From Cristatella mucedo (taxonomy: Eukaryota; Bryozoa; Phylactolaemata; Cristatellidae), in assembly GCA_009760855.2 (NCBI GenBank), contig WPIO01000002.1, forward strand, positions 14,442,001-14,506,000: a stretch of 64,000 nt of DNA, written 5' to 3'. Each line of letters starts with the position of its first letter. The first letter of the stretch is position 1. A program made the position numbers and the translations under genes. The notes under the pieces were generated by a model, which was not told where the DNA came from, searched no databases, and saw only the letters and a program-made list of their open reading frames with translations. Positions 44,320 to 54,900 of this stretch are shown in pieces.

Positions 44320-44790
44320 CTGCATACCTCCTGTAGGGATACTACATCCATATTGGTTCATGCATTTGTGACGTGACATCCCGTCTTGACTTTTGTAACT
44401 CACGCTTGCTGGTCTACCGGCATGTGCAATCGGATATTTCCCCTACGAACATGAAAAATCTTTTGCAGACCGTGCCCTTAGCTTGTACGGTCCCAAATAA
44501 TTAAATTCACTACCGACTGACGTCACGAGTCCTCGGACTTGACATCAGAAAAAGCTAAAAAGCACGTCCTTGTGACTCATCCTCAGTGTGCATATGTGTT
44601 CTGACATTATGCATGCTACCACTAACCCCATTTTACACGTTGACACTCTGCATATCACCTCTAACCATGCTATGCATGTTGACATTGCGCATGCTGCCAC
44701 TAACCATTTTCCTTTACAGCACAAAGTGCCCAGAAAGAGATTAAGTTCTCCGAGGGCGCTGTAGCATACATTATTATTGTTAATATGAAG
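44320..44790 (+). mobile_element. LINE-B 3' end, decayed
   Basis: Reads RDTTSILVHAFVT, then a shifted FCNSRLLVYRHVQSD, then the 3' UTR repeats with ATGCTGCCACTAACC and the AAAGTGCCCAGAAAGAGATT hairpin with an ATT tail. Related sequence may begin near 44200. Confidence 0.75.
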
Positions 44791-44949
44791 GATTTCTGAA
44801 CGATGAAGAGCTCACTTTACTTTACGCTTACAAACTTATCAGGGCAGGCCAGACGGTCAAACGAGCCCTAGCCAAGCTACACGTCATCACTCAGTTCCAG
44901 TTGCAAATGGAGAAAGCCGTTTAGGTTCTTAGTTCAATATAAGTTTTAC

Positions 44950-44951
<2 letters not shown>

Positions 44952-45047
<96 letters not shown>

Positions 45048-45062
45048 GTATATATATATGCG
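44952..45062. repeat. AC then AT microsatellite
   Basis: About 43 AC units followed by about 12 AT-rich units. Confidence 0.95.
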
Positions 45063-45316
45063 TGTGCATTTTTCTGTAATACTTGCAAAATGGATATGGA
45101 TTTTCCATTTGGAGCATTACGTTGTGCCTCGTGTTCTGGCAACATGTGCAATACTGGGTAGGCGAGGCAATTTAAAAACCTGCCACAAGTGAGTGACGGC
45201 AGTTGCATTGAACTGCAGCCTCTGAGAGCGAGCAGGCACTCGGCCAGGCGGTGCTCATCATAATTACTTGCAATTACGTGAGGTTGCTGCTACTATGCAC
45301 GGGGCAAGACAGAGCT

Positions 45317-45450
45317 GGTTTGGTCCAGCGGTCAAGGTGCTCGGCCCAACCAAGGTCTGGCTGAGGTCGTGGGCTCGAGCTCCGGGGTTAAAGTAAAGCG
45401 CCTGAATAGAGATTAAGTTCTCTTGGGGGGGGGGGTATAAAAATGAATTA
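45317..45450 (+). mobile_element. SINE-A copy, well kept
   Basis: GGTTTGGTCCAGCGGTCAAG, GTCGTGGGCTCGAGCTCCGG, GTAAAGCGCCTGAATAGAG, TTCTCTTGGGG and a poly-G slip of ten or more bases where the hairpin closes. Confidence 0.88.
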
Positions 45451-45892
45451 TACGTTGTTTTTGAAAAAGTAGGCTAATTTGCTTTGCAGAATGCACTGGC
45501 CGAGCTAGCTAGCTTGGATTGGCAACTAGCTATCTAGTGGTGCTCGCTCATGCACTTTCCAAGGTTTACGCACCAATGCGCTCCACTGGAGTAGTGGCCT
45601 GCCCTGCCGCTTAACAGACCTCAACATGAAAGACAGAAACCGCACACAGCTGTACAATACACGGAATTTTTGGACCCAGTGCGAATTTTGCGCACGAGCC
45701 GGTTAGCGGCGCCACCTAGCGTCGCTTTATCACGAACGCTGAGCCAGCAGGCTAGCAGCTGTGGCAGAGCTAACTGCTAGCCTGCTGCTGCTGCCGGCGA
45801 TTGGTGTTCAGCAAGCAGATGCAGGGCTCGTCGAGCCATCAGGTGTGTGTGCGACATGGCTCTTGAATAGCTGACCCGAGACTGTTTTTTGT

Positions 45893-45944
45893 AGCTGACA
45901 AGAGACAGAAGAACAAGTAGCTGACAAGAGACAGAAGAACAACG
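45893..45944 (+). repeat. Exact 26-base tandem duplication
   Basis: GTAGCTGACAAGAGACAGAA plus GAACAA, twice in a row without change, so probably recent. Confidence 0.85.
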
Positions 45945-46309
45945 TTTGCAAAGGCAGTGCAATCTCACGGCCTCTGTAGCAGCAGCTCACTTGGCACACG
46001 TGTATCCAGAATGCAGCCTAGAAGTTCTTTTTGAAGTTGGACGAGCCATGTTTAAAAAACCGCCTTCTCATTTGCTGCAAAGTGATACGCAATAGAATAG
46101 TAAGTAAAATCAATGTTGTGCAGGAAGCACATCGCCTCTACTTCTCCCCCCTTTAAGTTTTGGAGCCTCAGCTAGGCCCACAAGCGTTACACTTGCTTAG
46201 TAACGAGTTCTCGGAAGTGATTCAGAGCGGATGCTTGCCCTTATCTTGCACAACAATGTGCATTGCATCCACCTACATCAGAAAATAAAAAAAATAACTA
46301 CCGGTTGAT

Positions 46310-46465
46310 TTAACAGTCTTTTTCTGTAGCGGCAGAAGAGCCCTTAAGGCTATCACCATCGCTTGCTGGGTAAATAAAGAATCGCTCACCGCAGGATTCG
46401 AAACTCACGAGCTGTAGTTGTAAAGCAAAGACCTTACCTAGTGGGCCATTACGGCTCACCATTTA
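46310..46465 (-). mobile_element. SINE-B copy
   Basis: Minus strand: TGGCCCACTAGGTAAGGTCT, GTGAGTTTCGAATCCTGC, TGATAGCCTTAAGGGCTCTT and ACTGTTAAATCAACC. Confidence 0.78.
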
Positions 46466-46544
46466 TGCTGTAAGGCAGCAAAACATTCTGATTGATACAT
46501 GTCGATTTTTTGAGCTCCAGTCGACAAGTGCAACATTCTTATTG

Positions 46545-46557
46545 CAAATTATTGCCC

Positions 46558-46595
<38 letters not shown>

Positions 46596-46655
46596 GGGCA
46601 ATAATTTGTATATAAATATATATATATATATCTGCAAATTATTGTCCTCGATATG
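46545..46655. repeat. Palindrome around an AT run, with a third half-copy
   Basis: CAAATTATTGCCCTCG (46545-46560), 32 bases of AT, then the exact reverse complement (46593-46608); a third forward copy with one change lies at 46635-46650. Confidence 0.9.
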
Positions 46656-46837
46656 TTATATATATACGAGTAAATATTCGGTTATGCACGTCGGTATAGC
46701 GACATTTTTTGCCGAAACCGTAACTTAAAATACACACCTACTAAGTACAACTTGGCCCCAGGTGAGCTGGACAGGAATACTCAGCTGCTGGTTTAAGATG
46801 CTTTATTTAATCAGTCCAAAATGCTTCGCTACTCTCA

Positions 46838-46980
46838 CAATGACAGGGCACCTGCTTCATACCACACATCCTTGGGTTCAAGTCCTTCAGCTGGCACTCT
46901 TAAATTGCCCCACTGCCAGCAAACGGAGTGAATCTAGGGTTTATATACAAGAGGCTGTAGAATCAGCATACCGTAATTAA
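46838..46980 (+). mobile_element. SINE-B copy, diverged
   Basis: CAGGGCACCTGCTTCATACC, TTGGGTTCAAGTCCTTC, CCACTGCCAGCAAACGG, TATATACAAGAGGCTGTAGA. Confidence 0.65.
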
Positions 46981-47308
46981 TTTTCATTACTATAAGAGAT
47001 ATTCCCGATGCATCATTTCCATATTGCACAACAAATGTGCAGGTAATCCAGATCCTGATCCCTAATCTGGCTTGCTACAGAACGATGGGAAGTTGATTGC
47101 AGCTTCGGATTTGAGCTTCCTCACCAGATGAACCGGGATGCCACTGGCTTGGATATTCCGAGTTGCTTTGCCTTGTCGAATGCCAGCAAGACAACAGCAA
47201 CGGTTAGTCACTGTTGCCATGCAGTTCTATTGTGTTAATTTAGCAGTACTTCTGAACTTCTTCCTCCGTGACCAAGTGCTGTTCCATTCACTGAGTAAAG
47301 CTGCTGGT

Positions 47309-47412
47309 ATGACCCGAGTAGTTAAGGTGCTCTCCCCCCAGTCTGGCACAAGTCGTGGGCTCGAGGCATATTGAAAGCACATGAATAGAGAAGCTGACAT
47401 AGCACCCTAAAC
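47309..47412 (+). mobile_element. SINE-A copy, short and diverged
   Basis: GACCCGAGTAGTTAAGGTGC, AGTCGTGGGCTCGAGGCATA and AAAGCACATGAATAGAG; the second half of the hairpin is disturbed. Confidence 0.6.
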
Positions 47413-47424
47413 AATTACACTTTT

Positions 47425-47680
47425 TTATTAGCATTTAGTGGGGGCCTGTGATTCGACATTTATGTGCTTATGCTTGCTGACATTGCACGCTACCACTAGC
47501 CCTACTTGCATGGTCACCCTGTGCATGTCACCTTTAACCATGTTATTCTTGTTTATTCAACATGCAACCACTAACCATTCGATCGTGCTTCCTTTGCAGC
47601 AGATGCTAAGTGCCTAGAGAGAGACCGACTGGAAGTGAGTTCTTCGAGGGCGCTATACCGAGTAAATTATTATCAACAGC
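47425..47680 (+). mobile_element. LINE-B 3' UTR and tail
   Basis: Only the 3' UTR is left: GCATGGTCACCCTGTGCATG, the CTAACCATTCGATCGTGCTT block, and the hairpin CTAAGTGCCTAGAGAGAG... GAGGGCGCTAT. Confidence 0.7.
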
Positions 47681-48362
47681 TTAGCAGCAGCCATTCACAT
47701 CAACAACCAGCTTTTGATGGAGCACATCATGATTTCCGATTTCACAACGGTAGTTTTCAATATACCTAGTGAAGTGGTTGACCATACTCACACTAACCCT
47801 TCTTTAACATAATTAATCAAACCTCGGCAGTTCTTTACATTAGTAACTTATAAACTACTAACAAGCAGGCTTTCGAAGCTGGCCATTTTTGCAATTAGGG
47901 CAACAGCCACATGTACTTAGTAACTGTTTTAGCAGTGAGTCGACTGCTGCAGAGCCCTAGTCTCGACCACATACCTAAACAGACCCAAGAAAACAAGACA
48001 TAATACCACATTACACCGTTAAAACTCACTGCTGTAAGCCATACAAAAAGTCAAGCTGGTTAATATAACTGGTTAATCTACAGCAGAAGGATTCCAGTGT
48101 AATACATTGGAAATCCATCTGCAGGCTCTAGTTAATGAGCCTTGCTTAAACCTAATCCCCAAGACTAATAAGGTAACTCGAAAGGACTGACTGCTCTATT
48201 CAGACGAGCAAGTTCCTTCTGAAGATAATACAACTCAGTTAAAGGATGCACTGTAACCACACTTGCATTACGGCCATCTTCGAAGCAAGCTTTCACAAGT
48301 ACCTAATACTAGGATGATGCCAGCATGCTATTCATAAGACAACTCAAACCAGGTTCAAAAGC

Positions 48363-48368
48363 TTTATT
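48363..48368 (-). terminator. Poly(A) signal of UBA52
   Basis: AATAAA on the minus strand (TTTATT on plus), 34 bases after the UBA52 stop codon. The short 3' UTR is typical of ribosomal protein genes. Confidence 0.8.
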
Positions 48369-48401
48369 TAAAGCTTGGAGGTACAGGGTGAATGGAAGTG
48401 A

Positions 48402-49120
<719 letters not shown>

Positions 49121-49458
49121 CTAAACCCTTAAAACAGATTAGGTTGTGACGTTAGAAAGCACGTAATATTTAAAATACACGGCCGCAAAAACGTCATGAT
49201 CCAAACTCAACGAATTTAGGTCTTAAGCATATACCGACCAAGCCGAAGAATCTAGCGCCGCGCACAGCAGATCAGCCAAGACTCGTCACGAGTCGGATCA
49301 TTAACCAAGCCCGCATAGGAACACTCACGACTCTCCAAGCAAAACATACAAGCAAATAGTGAACGCGCATCGCTTAAAATATGTTTCAGGTTATCTTGTT
49401 ACCATTTACAAACAAGTGCCATACAACCTCCCCGGTACCCACCCGACATGGTACTCAC

Positions 49459-49476
49459 CAGCCGCAGAAAAGGAAG
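49459..49476 (-). promoter_or_regulatory. UBA52: TOP leader / first 5' UTR exon of UBA52
   Basis: On the minus strand the run CTTCCTTTTCTGCGGCTG is followed at once by the donor GTGAGT. A C followed by an unbroken pyrimidine run is the terminal oligopyrimidine start used by ribosomal protein mRNAs for mTOR-dependent translation. The matching acceptor (CTGTTTTAAG or TTTAG) lies just before the ATG at 49117. The start base is inferred, not measured. Confidence 0.7.
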
Positions 49477-51099
49477 TACGTAGGGCGTCCGACCTAGTAG
49501 GCACGGGGGACGCGGAAAATTTCAAAAAATAACGGGAAGTTAATTATTAAACTAAAATATATTCAAATATTTAATTAACAAATAATTTCATAAAATGTGA
49601 GAGGTATTACTTGATTGCAACGCTTCACATGTATCTATGAGCAGCACACTCGTTGACGGAAGTAGCCGTTCTTCCTCGCGGCAGCCTGGCTGTTGATTCC
49701 GCGGCTACAGTGTTTTCCCACCACAACGAATAACATGCACTGAACGCTGATGCATGACTTCGAAATGATAAAATGACGAAAAATTAGAAAGCTAATCAAG
49801 AAAGGTTCGACTCTAGATGTTGCTGCAATATTGTTAATGCTGGTCTATTTTTGCATAACGAGGAAGCGTCGCTGCTGTGCCAACGCTGTGCTAGCGATCT
49901 ATGCATCTCTTATATGAGTAGCCCACGGATTATTTCGATGTTGACATATGACTCTTGTGGAAATGGGATAGACACTATGGATTGACCATTGGTGCTATGA
50001 TCGTTAGCACGTTTGCTTACACACCGCAGTTGTCTTTTAAGTTACATTTCACGGCCAACCTGTTTTAGTTATGGTTACGGCAAACCTGGGAAAAAGTCAA
50101 CACACGTTGTCTTATATATGTTTAAACAGAAAAGCTACATAGGGTTTTTACAGTGCTTATGCACAACTTGAAGTGCTTTGCACAACGTTTTACAATCCCA
50201 CTGCACAATGTTAAGTGCTATCGACGTGCTAGATGCCGTGCGATTGTGCCATCAGCATAAGAGCAACCTGAAAGCAACCCTGTTTGTCTCTGTTTGCCTC
50301 TGTTGCTGCTTGAGGGTTACGATTTCTTAACTATTGCATCTACACTCAAACAGATGAACTTAGGTGTTCGTGCCTCTAGCTTTTATGCTGTATTTATGCC
50401 AGCGATATTCCCTGCTCGCCCTGCCAGACTTGGTATCATGCATCTGTGTCATTTTTTTCTGCAAAAACTAAAACTTATTACCAACTGGTGTCGCGAGCGA
50501 GATCTGCCGACTGACGACATTTCAAACAGCGACAGATTTAGTTCTCTAAATATGAGCCCTAAGCAGATGTCTTATTACAATCCTCCATTTTCTTCTTTGG
50601 TTACAACGTGCTTTGTTTCACCTATTGCCCTACTATCTGACATGAAATCTAGGTCATGTGACGTAACCGACAATATTGTTTGTGCTCATTATTTTGATAA
50701 AATTACCCGACCACCACTCCATCAGAGACAGAAACGTGTCGTTCATAATCGACCATTGAGGATGTTTGTAGTAACATTGGGGTTTTCTTGCCCCTTGTAT
50801 TAGGGCTCTTACTAAGGGCTAGCTGCACAACCAGAGATGTAGGTCATAAACAAATGTTATTTGAGAATCAGGCTGGTATCTTTTAACGGGAGTTACGGTG
50901 GTTTTGTACAGGTATATCGAATCTCTTGTCAGATGTTTCCGATGTGAGTATATATCGGTTAGCGTGTTTGCACTTGCATGTATTTAATGATGCTTCTGCG
51001 ATTCTTTTTTCCTCGCTTCAAGCCACTAGTTCTACCAGTGTCATCCACCATCCGGCTGGGATGTCCAACACTGCAAAAGCTGGTGTTATGCTGGAGAGT
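49477..51099. other. UBA52 upstream region, otherwise unassigned
   Basis: The first few hundred bases should hold the UBA52 promoter; no TATA box is obvious near the TOP start, which is usual. A 169-codon open frame at 50294-50803 has unremarkable composition, no domain I know and no splice context, so it is not called a gene. Confidence 0.4.
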
Positions 51100-51330
51100 T
51101 TGTATAGTGCACTCACAGTGGAAGTGGCTCAGCATTAGTTGGAGGACTATCAAAGGATTAAGTAGCTTCGAAGCAGTGCGGCACAGGATGCTGTCAAAGC
51201 CAGTAGCAGCAGAGATGATGTTGTGCAAAAATTGTGGAAGTGTGTTCCACAATTTAGGATCTGCACAGCAAAACCTTGTGTTGCCAACTGTGTTATAGTG
51301 AAAAAATGGTACTGCTAACATTGTGTCCCG
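51100..51330 (-). mobile_element. LINE-A 3' fragment
   Basis: Minus-strand reading VPFFHYNTVGNTRFCCADPK and LWNTLPQFLHN matches LINE-A RRLWNSLPQFLRN; the downstream 3' UTR blocks follow. Truncated at both ends. Confidence 0.7.
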
Positions 51331-51654
51331 AGAGGACTCGAGGGGAAATATTATGCAGAAACTGATGTAGCAGTTTAGCTGGGAATGACAGGGCTAGGCA
51401 CAGTGATAGGACTTTTGTGTTTCTTTTCTGTTGTCATATAGTGCCGCAGTTCTCAACATTGGCAAAGTGTAAAGCTTCAGAGTGATTCTAGAGACTCGAG
51501 CTCAATGTGATTGAGGCTCCATGAATGTCTTGACCACTTCTACTGAGTTAAATATTCCTAAACTCGCTTGACAAAGTTAGCCTGTTGCCAGAATTCATCA
51601 AAAGGACTTTGAAACCAGTGAAGCATTAGCTGATTGTCTATCTGTCTGTCTGTC

Positions 51655-51998
51655 TCTCTCTGTCTGTCTCTCCCTCTGTAGTTCTCTGTCTGTCTGTCTG
51701 TCTCTCTGTCTCTGTCTCTGTCCGTCTCTCACTCTATCTCTGTGTTTCTGTCTGTCTGTCTGTCTCTCTCACTCTGTCAGTCTCTCTCTCACTCTCTGTC
51801 AGTCTCTCTCTCACTCTTACTCTCTCTCACTCTGACTCTGCCTCGCTCTTTGTCTCCCTATGTCTTTGTCTCTGTTTCTCTCAGTTTTTTCTGTCGGTCT
51901 CCCTGTCTGCCTGTCTCTCTTGTTTCTCTCTCTGTCTCTTTCAGTCCCTCTGTCTCTATCCCTCTGTCTGTCTGGGTTTGCTTTGCTACCCGAGCCTG
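51655..51998 (+). repeat. Pyrimidine-rich element, copy 1
   Basis: CTGT/CTCT-rich stretch that ends in the unique sequence GTTTGCTTTGCTACCCGAGC CTGCTACTGG. The order of its imperfect units (for example CCTCTGTAGTTCTCTGTCTG near the start and TTTTTTCTGTCGGTCTCCCT inside) is repeated, reversed, at 59867-60422. More than a simple repeat because of these fixed landmarks. Confidence 0.85.
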
Positions 51999-52094
51999 CT
52001 ACTGGCATCAGAGAATTTAGAGCTGCGACTCTTATAACCTTCCTCGTAGAGGCATTGCAACTTGACTTGGGTAAAGGCATCGTTTGGCTTTGAC

Positions 52095-52280
52095 CTTGAT
52101 TTGCTATTACCTGTGCATGTCACCCCTAACCATATTCATTTCGTTTGTTTTTTCAAGCATGATTTTACTTACCTTTCAATTGCATTTCACTTTACAGCAA
52201 ATGTAAAGCGCCTAGAGAGAGATTCAGTTCTCTGAGGGCGCTTTATCAAGTGAATTATTATTATTATTATTATTATTAGG
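52095..52280 (+). mobile_element. LINE-B 3' UTR and tail, well kept
   Basis: Shows the clearest form of the 3' hairpin: GTAAAGCGCCTAGAGAGAG, loop, TTCTCTGAGGGCGCTTTATC, then a perfect run of ATT units to 52280. Confidence 0.8.
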
Positions 52281-52768
52281 TATTAGCACTGCGGCTAGAT
52301 ATGAACGATGTTTTGGCAGAGATCTTGGCAGGGGATTTCCTTATTCACACTCGTTTGTGCATGTTACACTGATAATTAGCCTTTAATGTATCCGAAAACT
52401 GATAGTAGCATATATTTAGAGTATTGCCTACTACGAATTGCTTTTGGTTTTAGGTCTCAACTAGTAGTCCCCCCTGATGCTGGTAAGTGTGGCTTTTTCT
52501 GCCTTGACCTGGAAGCTAACCTACTTGCCAGGGCAGTTAGTGCTGATTGGCTGAAAATCTCTTATCAATGGTGTGTCACAACTTGATGGATATAGTGTCA
52601 TTTAGTGCATTGTGCGACACGGAGTGCACACGGGATTACCAGTAAATTGTAATGAGCACAACATATTTCTTTTGTAATGTTGACTTGTCAGTAATTAGTT
52701 TACTTTTAGCCAGGGTTGATGCTTATGCTCAGGCAGAGCCAGGATTTTCATCTTGAGGTCAAGACCCC

Positions 52769-52840
52769 CAAGATTTTTATGTGGTGGCAAAGCCAGCAAG
52801 ATTTTTATGTGGTGGCAAAGCCAGCAAGATTTTCCTGCAG
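52769..52840 (+). repeat. 28-base tandem duplication
   Basis: CAAGATTTTTATGTGGTGGC plus AAAGCCAG, two exact copies and a half copy. Confidence 0.85.
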
Positions 52841-53205
52841 GGGGCAAGAACTGCAAATGATGAAAAATTATGTTGCACAATCAGTCTTTATTCGTTCCGA
52901 ACTCAATGGTTGCTCAACTAGTGAAAGAAGGTTCAAATTTCGTCAGTCAGGGGGAGGGGGATGGGGGTCGGAATAAGGCGCTGCTCACCGAGGGAGGAGG
53001 GGCAGGAAGGGCGAATGGCCTGCCCACCCCTCCTCCCACTGCTCCGGCACTGCTTGCACTCGGCTCGCTGCACTAAGCCTTTGAGTCTGGTAGGAGGTGG
53101 CATGCGGGTCATCATTTCAGTCGAAGTCAGAGCCAAATAAAGGCCGGAGCCTGTCGTGTTGGCATTGAACCAGCCATTCAGACCCATTAGTCGTCCAATT
53201 GGGAA

Positions 53206-53300
53206 CGCTGTATAATAGTAATAATAATAATACATGTATATGGCACTCACAGAGAACTTCATTTCTTTCTAGGTCCTTTACATTTGCTGCAAAGGAAGCA
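53206..53300 (-). mobile_element. Isolated LINE-B 3' hairpin with ATT tail
   Basis: ATAATAGTAATAATAATAAT, GAGAACTTCATTTCTTTCTA and TTTACATTTGCTGCAAAGGA on plus; the last block (GCAAATGTAAA reversed) is the LINE-B 3' UTR. Confidence 0.65.
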
Positions 53301-53684
53301 CGACTTTGTGCCATTGTTCATATCAGCTGCTGCCTCTGGGCCAGCTGCAGCTGTGCAGGGAGTCCAGAGCTTCGCTTACCTTAGATATGCTAGTGGAATT
53401 GACCACAGCCGTTCAAGAAGTGCAGCCAGTTTTCATGCTTTATTACTAAAACCACCTGCTAATAAATGAGACCAACATGGTCAACCTCATACTTTGGTGT
53501 TATTAGGGGACATATCTGGGAAAAGGAGTAATTATAGCAATGCCCTCTGCTGACTGCATTAGGCTGCATTACCACGGTTCAGCTTTAGTAGGACAACAGC
53601 CTCCGACTGTGGCATACCGTCACTGGTCTCCACGTTCGGGGTGGCTCTATTTCCTAGTTAGATCATCCATAGATCACATCCCTT

Positions 53685-53762
53685 AAAGCAAATGTAAATT
53701 GCCTAGAAAGTAATTAGTTCTACAAGGTCACTGTCAAATGTCATTATTATTATAATTATTAC
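53685..53762 (+). mobile_element. Isolated LINE-B 3' hairpin with ATT tail
   Basis: AAAGCAAATGTAAATTGCCT, AGAAAGTAATTAGTTCTAC and ATTATTATTATAATTATTA. Opposite in orientation to the copy 400 bases upstream. Confidence 0.65.
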
Positions 53763-53998
53763 ATTGCGACGACCGCTGTACTCGGCTCCATGAAGGGGTA
53801 TGGCTTGTTGTCAAGTCGAGATGTGGATCTTTCCTCACTGAGAATGTCCAGGACTTAATTCTGCGTTCACTTCATGATCCGGGACTTTCGCTCAAGATCT
53901 GGATTAGGCAATTCGTCTTATTGCCTAAAGCAAGGGGGGTATGGTAACCACTAAGGGTCTTCTGCCAATGTATACGTTCGGGCGAAAACAAATCCTTG

Positions 53999-54900
53999 CA
54001 GTATGGTCACTGCTGTTGTGGCTGTAAATTCGGTTGGGGAATAAGAGATGTTTTTACGGTGCGAGGCATACGAAAGGTTTGCAAAGCACGGATACTAATT
54101 ATTGACAGCTCAAAAACAAACACACTGTTGCTGGTATGTACGGTTTTAGTTTGGCGTCAGCCCATCGCGAGTATGTATGACCTCCCTTGTCTGGCCAGTC
54201 ATACAGGCCACAAGCTTGTGCATCCTTTATTCTGTTGCATTCCACTGAGCCTGAGTTTTACTGGAAAGGTGGGCTGCTGGTGCGGTCTGAAAACCCAGCC
54301 ACTTGTCGATGTCGCTCCGTAGTCGTTCTATGGGGTTCAAGTCAGGCGACTGGCTAGGCCACTGCATCAGCACCTAATAAGGATTTGTATAATAGTACTT
54401 CACTGGGCTCGGACTTTTCATGAGATCGTTATCTTGCAGCTATAACGACCCCGAGCAGAGTATTTGAGCTTCGAAATCCAACTTGCTCGACCAACAATAA
54501 CTTGAGTGTACACTATTTTTGACAAATCCTTGTTCTGTGCCGATGCAGCGCCTAGCCTATCGCCTGGTTTGAACCCTACAGAAAGACTATGGAGCGATAC
54601 CGGCAGACGACTGAGGCTGGGTGTTCGGCCTTCACTTGGAGCCGACCTTTTCAGTAAAACTCGGTGGAATGCACTGCAGCAGCAGAGCACACGATGCCGA
54701 TGCTTGTGGCCAGTGTGCCGGGTCAGACAATAAGAGGTCATAAAGATGACGTCACACTAAACGTACATACCAGCAGCATGTGTTTGTTTTGGGCTGTAAA
54801 TAAATAGTTTCTAGTGTTTCGCATAACTTATGCCTCACATAATAGAAAACCCTCTCATTACCCAACAGAATTTACAGCCACAACAGTGGCAGCCATACTT
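53999..54900. mobile_element. Tc1/mariner remnant as a 0.9 kb inverted repeat
   Basis: Both arms encode the C-terminal end of a Tc1-type transposase, pointing outward from a centre near 54437. Left arm, minus strand: QWPSQSPDLNPIERLRSDID (about 54370-54300). Right arm, plus strand: PSLSPGLNPTERLWSDTGRR (about 54555-54610). SPDLNPIE is the conserved box around the third catalytic acid. The outer ends match as inverted repeats: GTATGGTCACTGCTGTTGTG at 54001 and the reverse of CCACAACAGTGGCAGCCATA near 54879-54898. Both readings contain stops. The N-terminal part of the transposase is absent. Confidence 0.85.

Larger units (their letters stand above)
37670..48362. other. Repeat-rich spacer between convergent LIPT1 and UBA52
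   Basis: Apart from the LINE-B/C and SINE copies, palindromes and microsatellites listed separately, nothing is recognised in 38700-39900, 41050-41400, 41560-44300, 45460-46300 and 47690-48360. The open frames 42615-43064 (plus) and 42745-42548 (minus) overlap; the minus one looks somewhat protein-like and has a GTACAAG donor after CAGAG, but I recognise no family. Confidence 0.4.

Noticed and set aside
50294-50803. 169-codon open frame
   Set aside because: No recognisable domain, no supporting splice sites and ordinary composition; could be chance. Kept only as a remark.
51640-51998. CRISPR-like array from regular CTGT units
   Set aside because: Units are low-complexity pyrimidine repeats without distinct spacers, in an animal genome.
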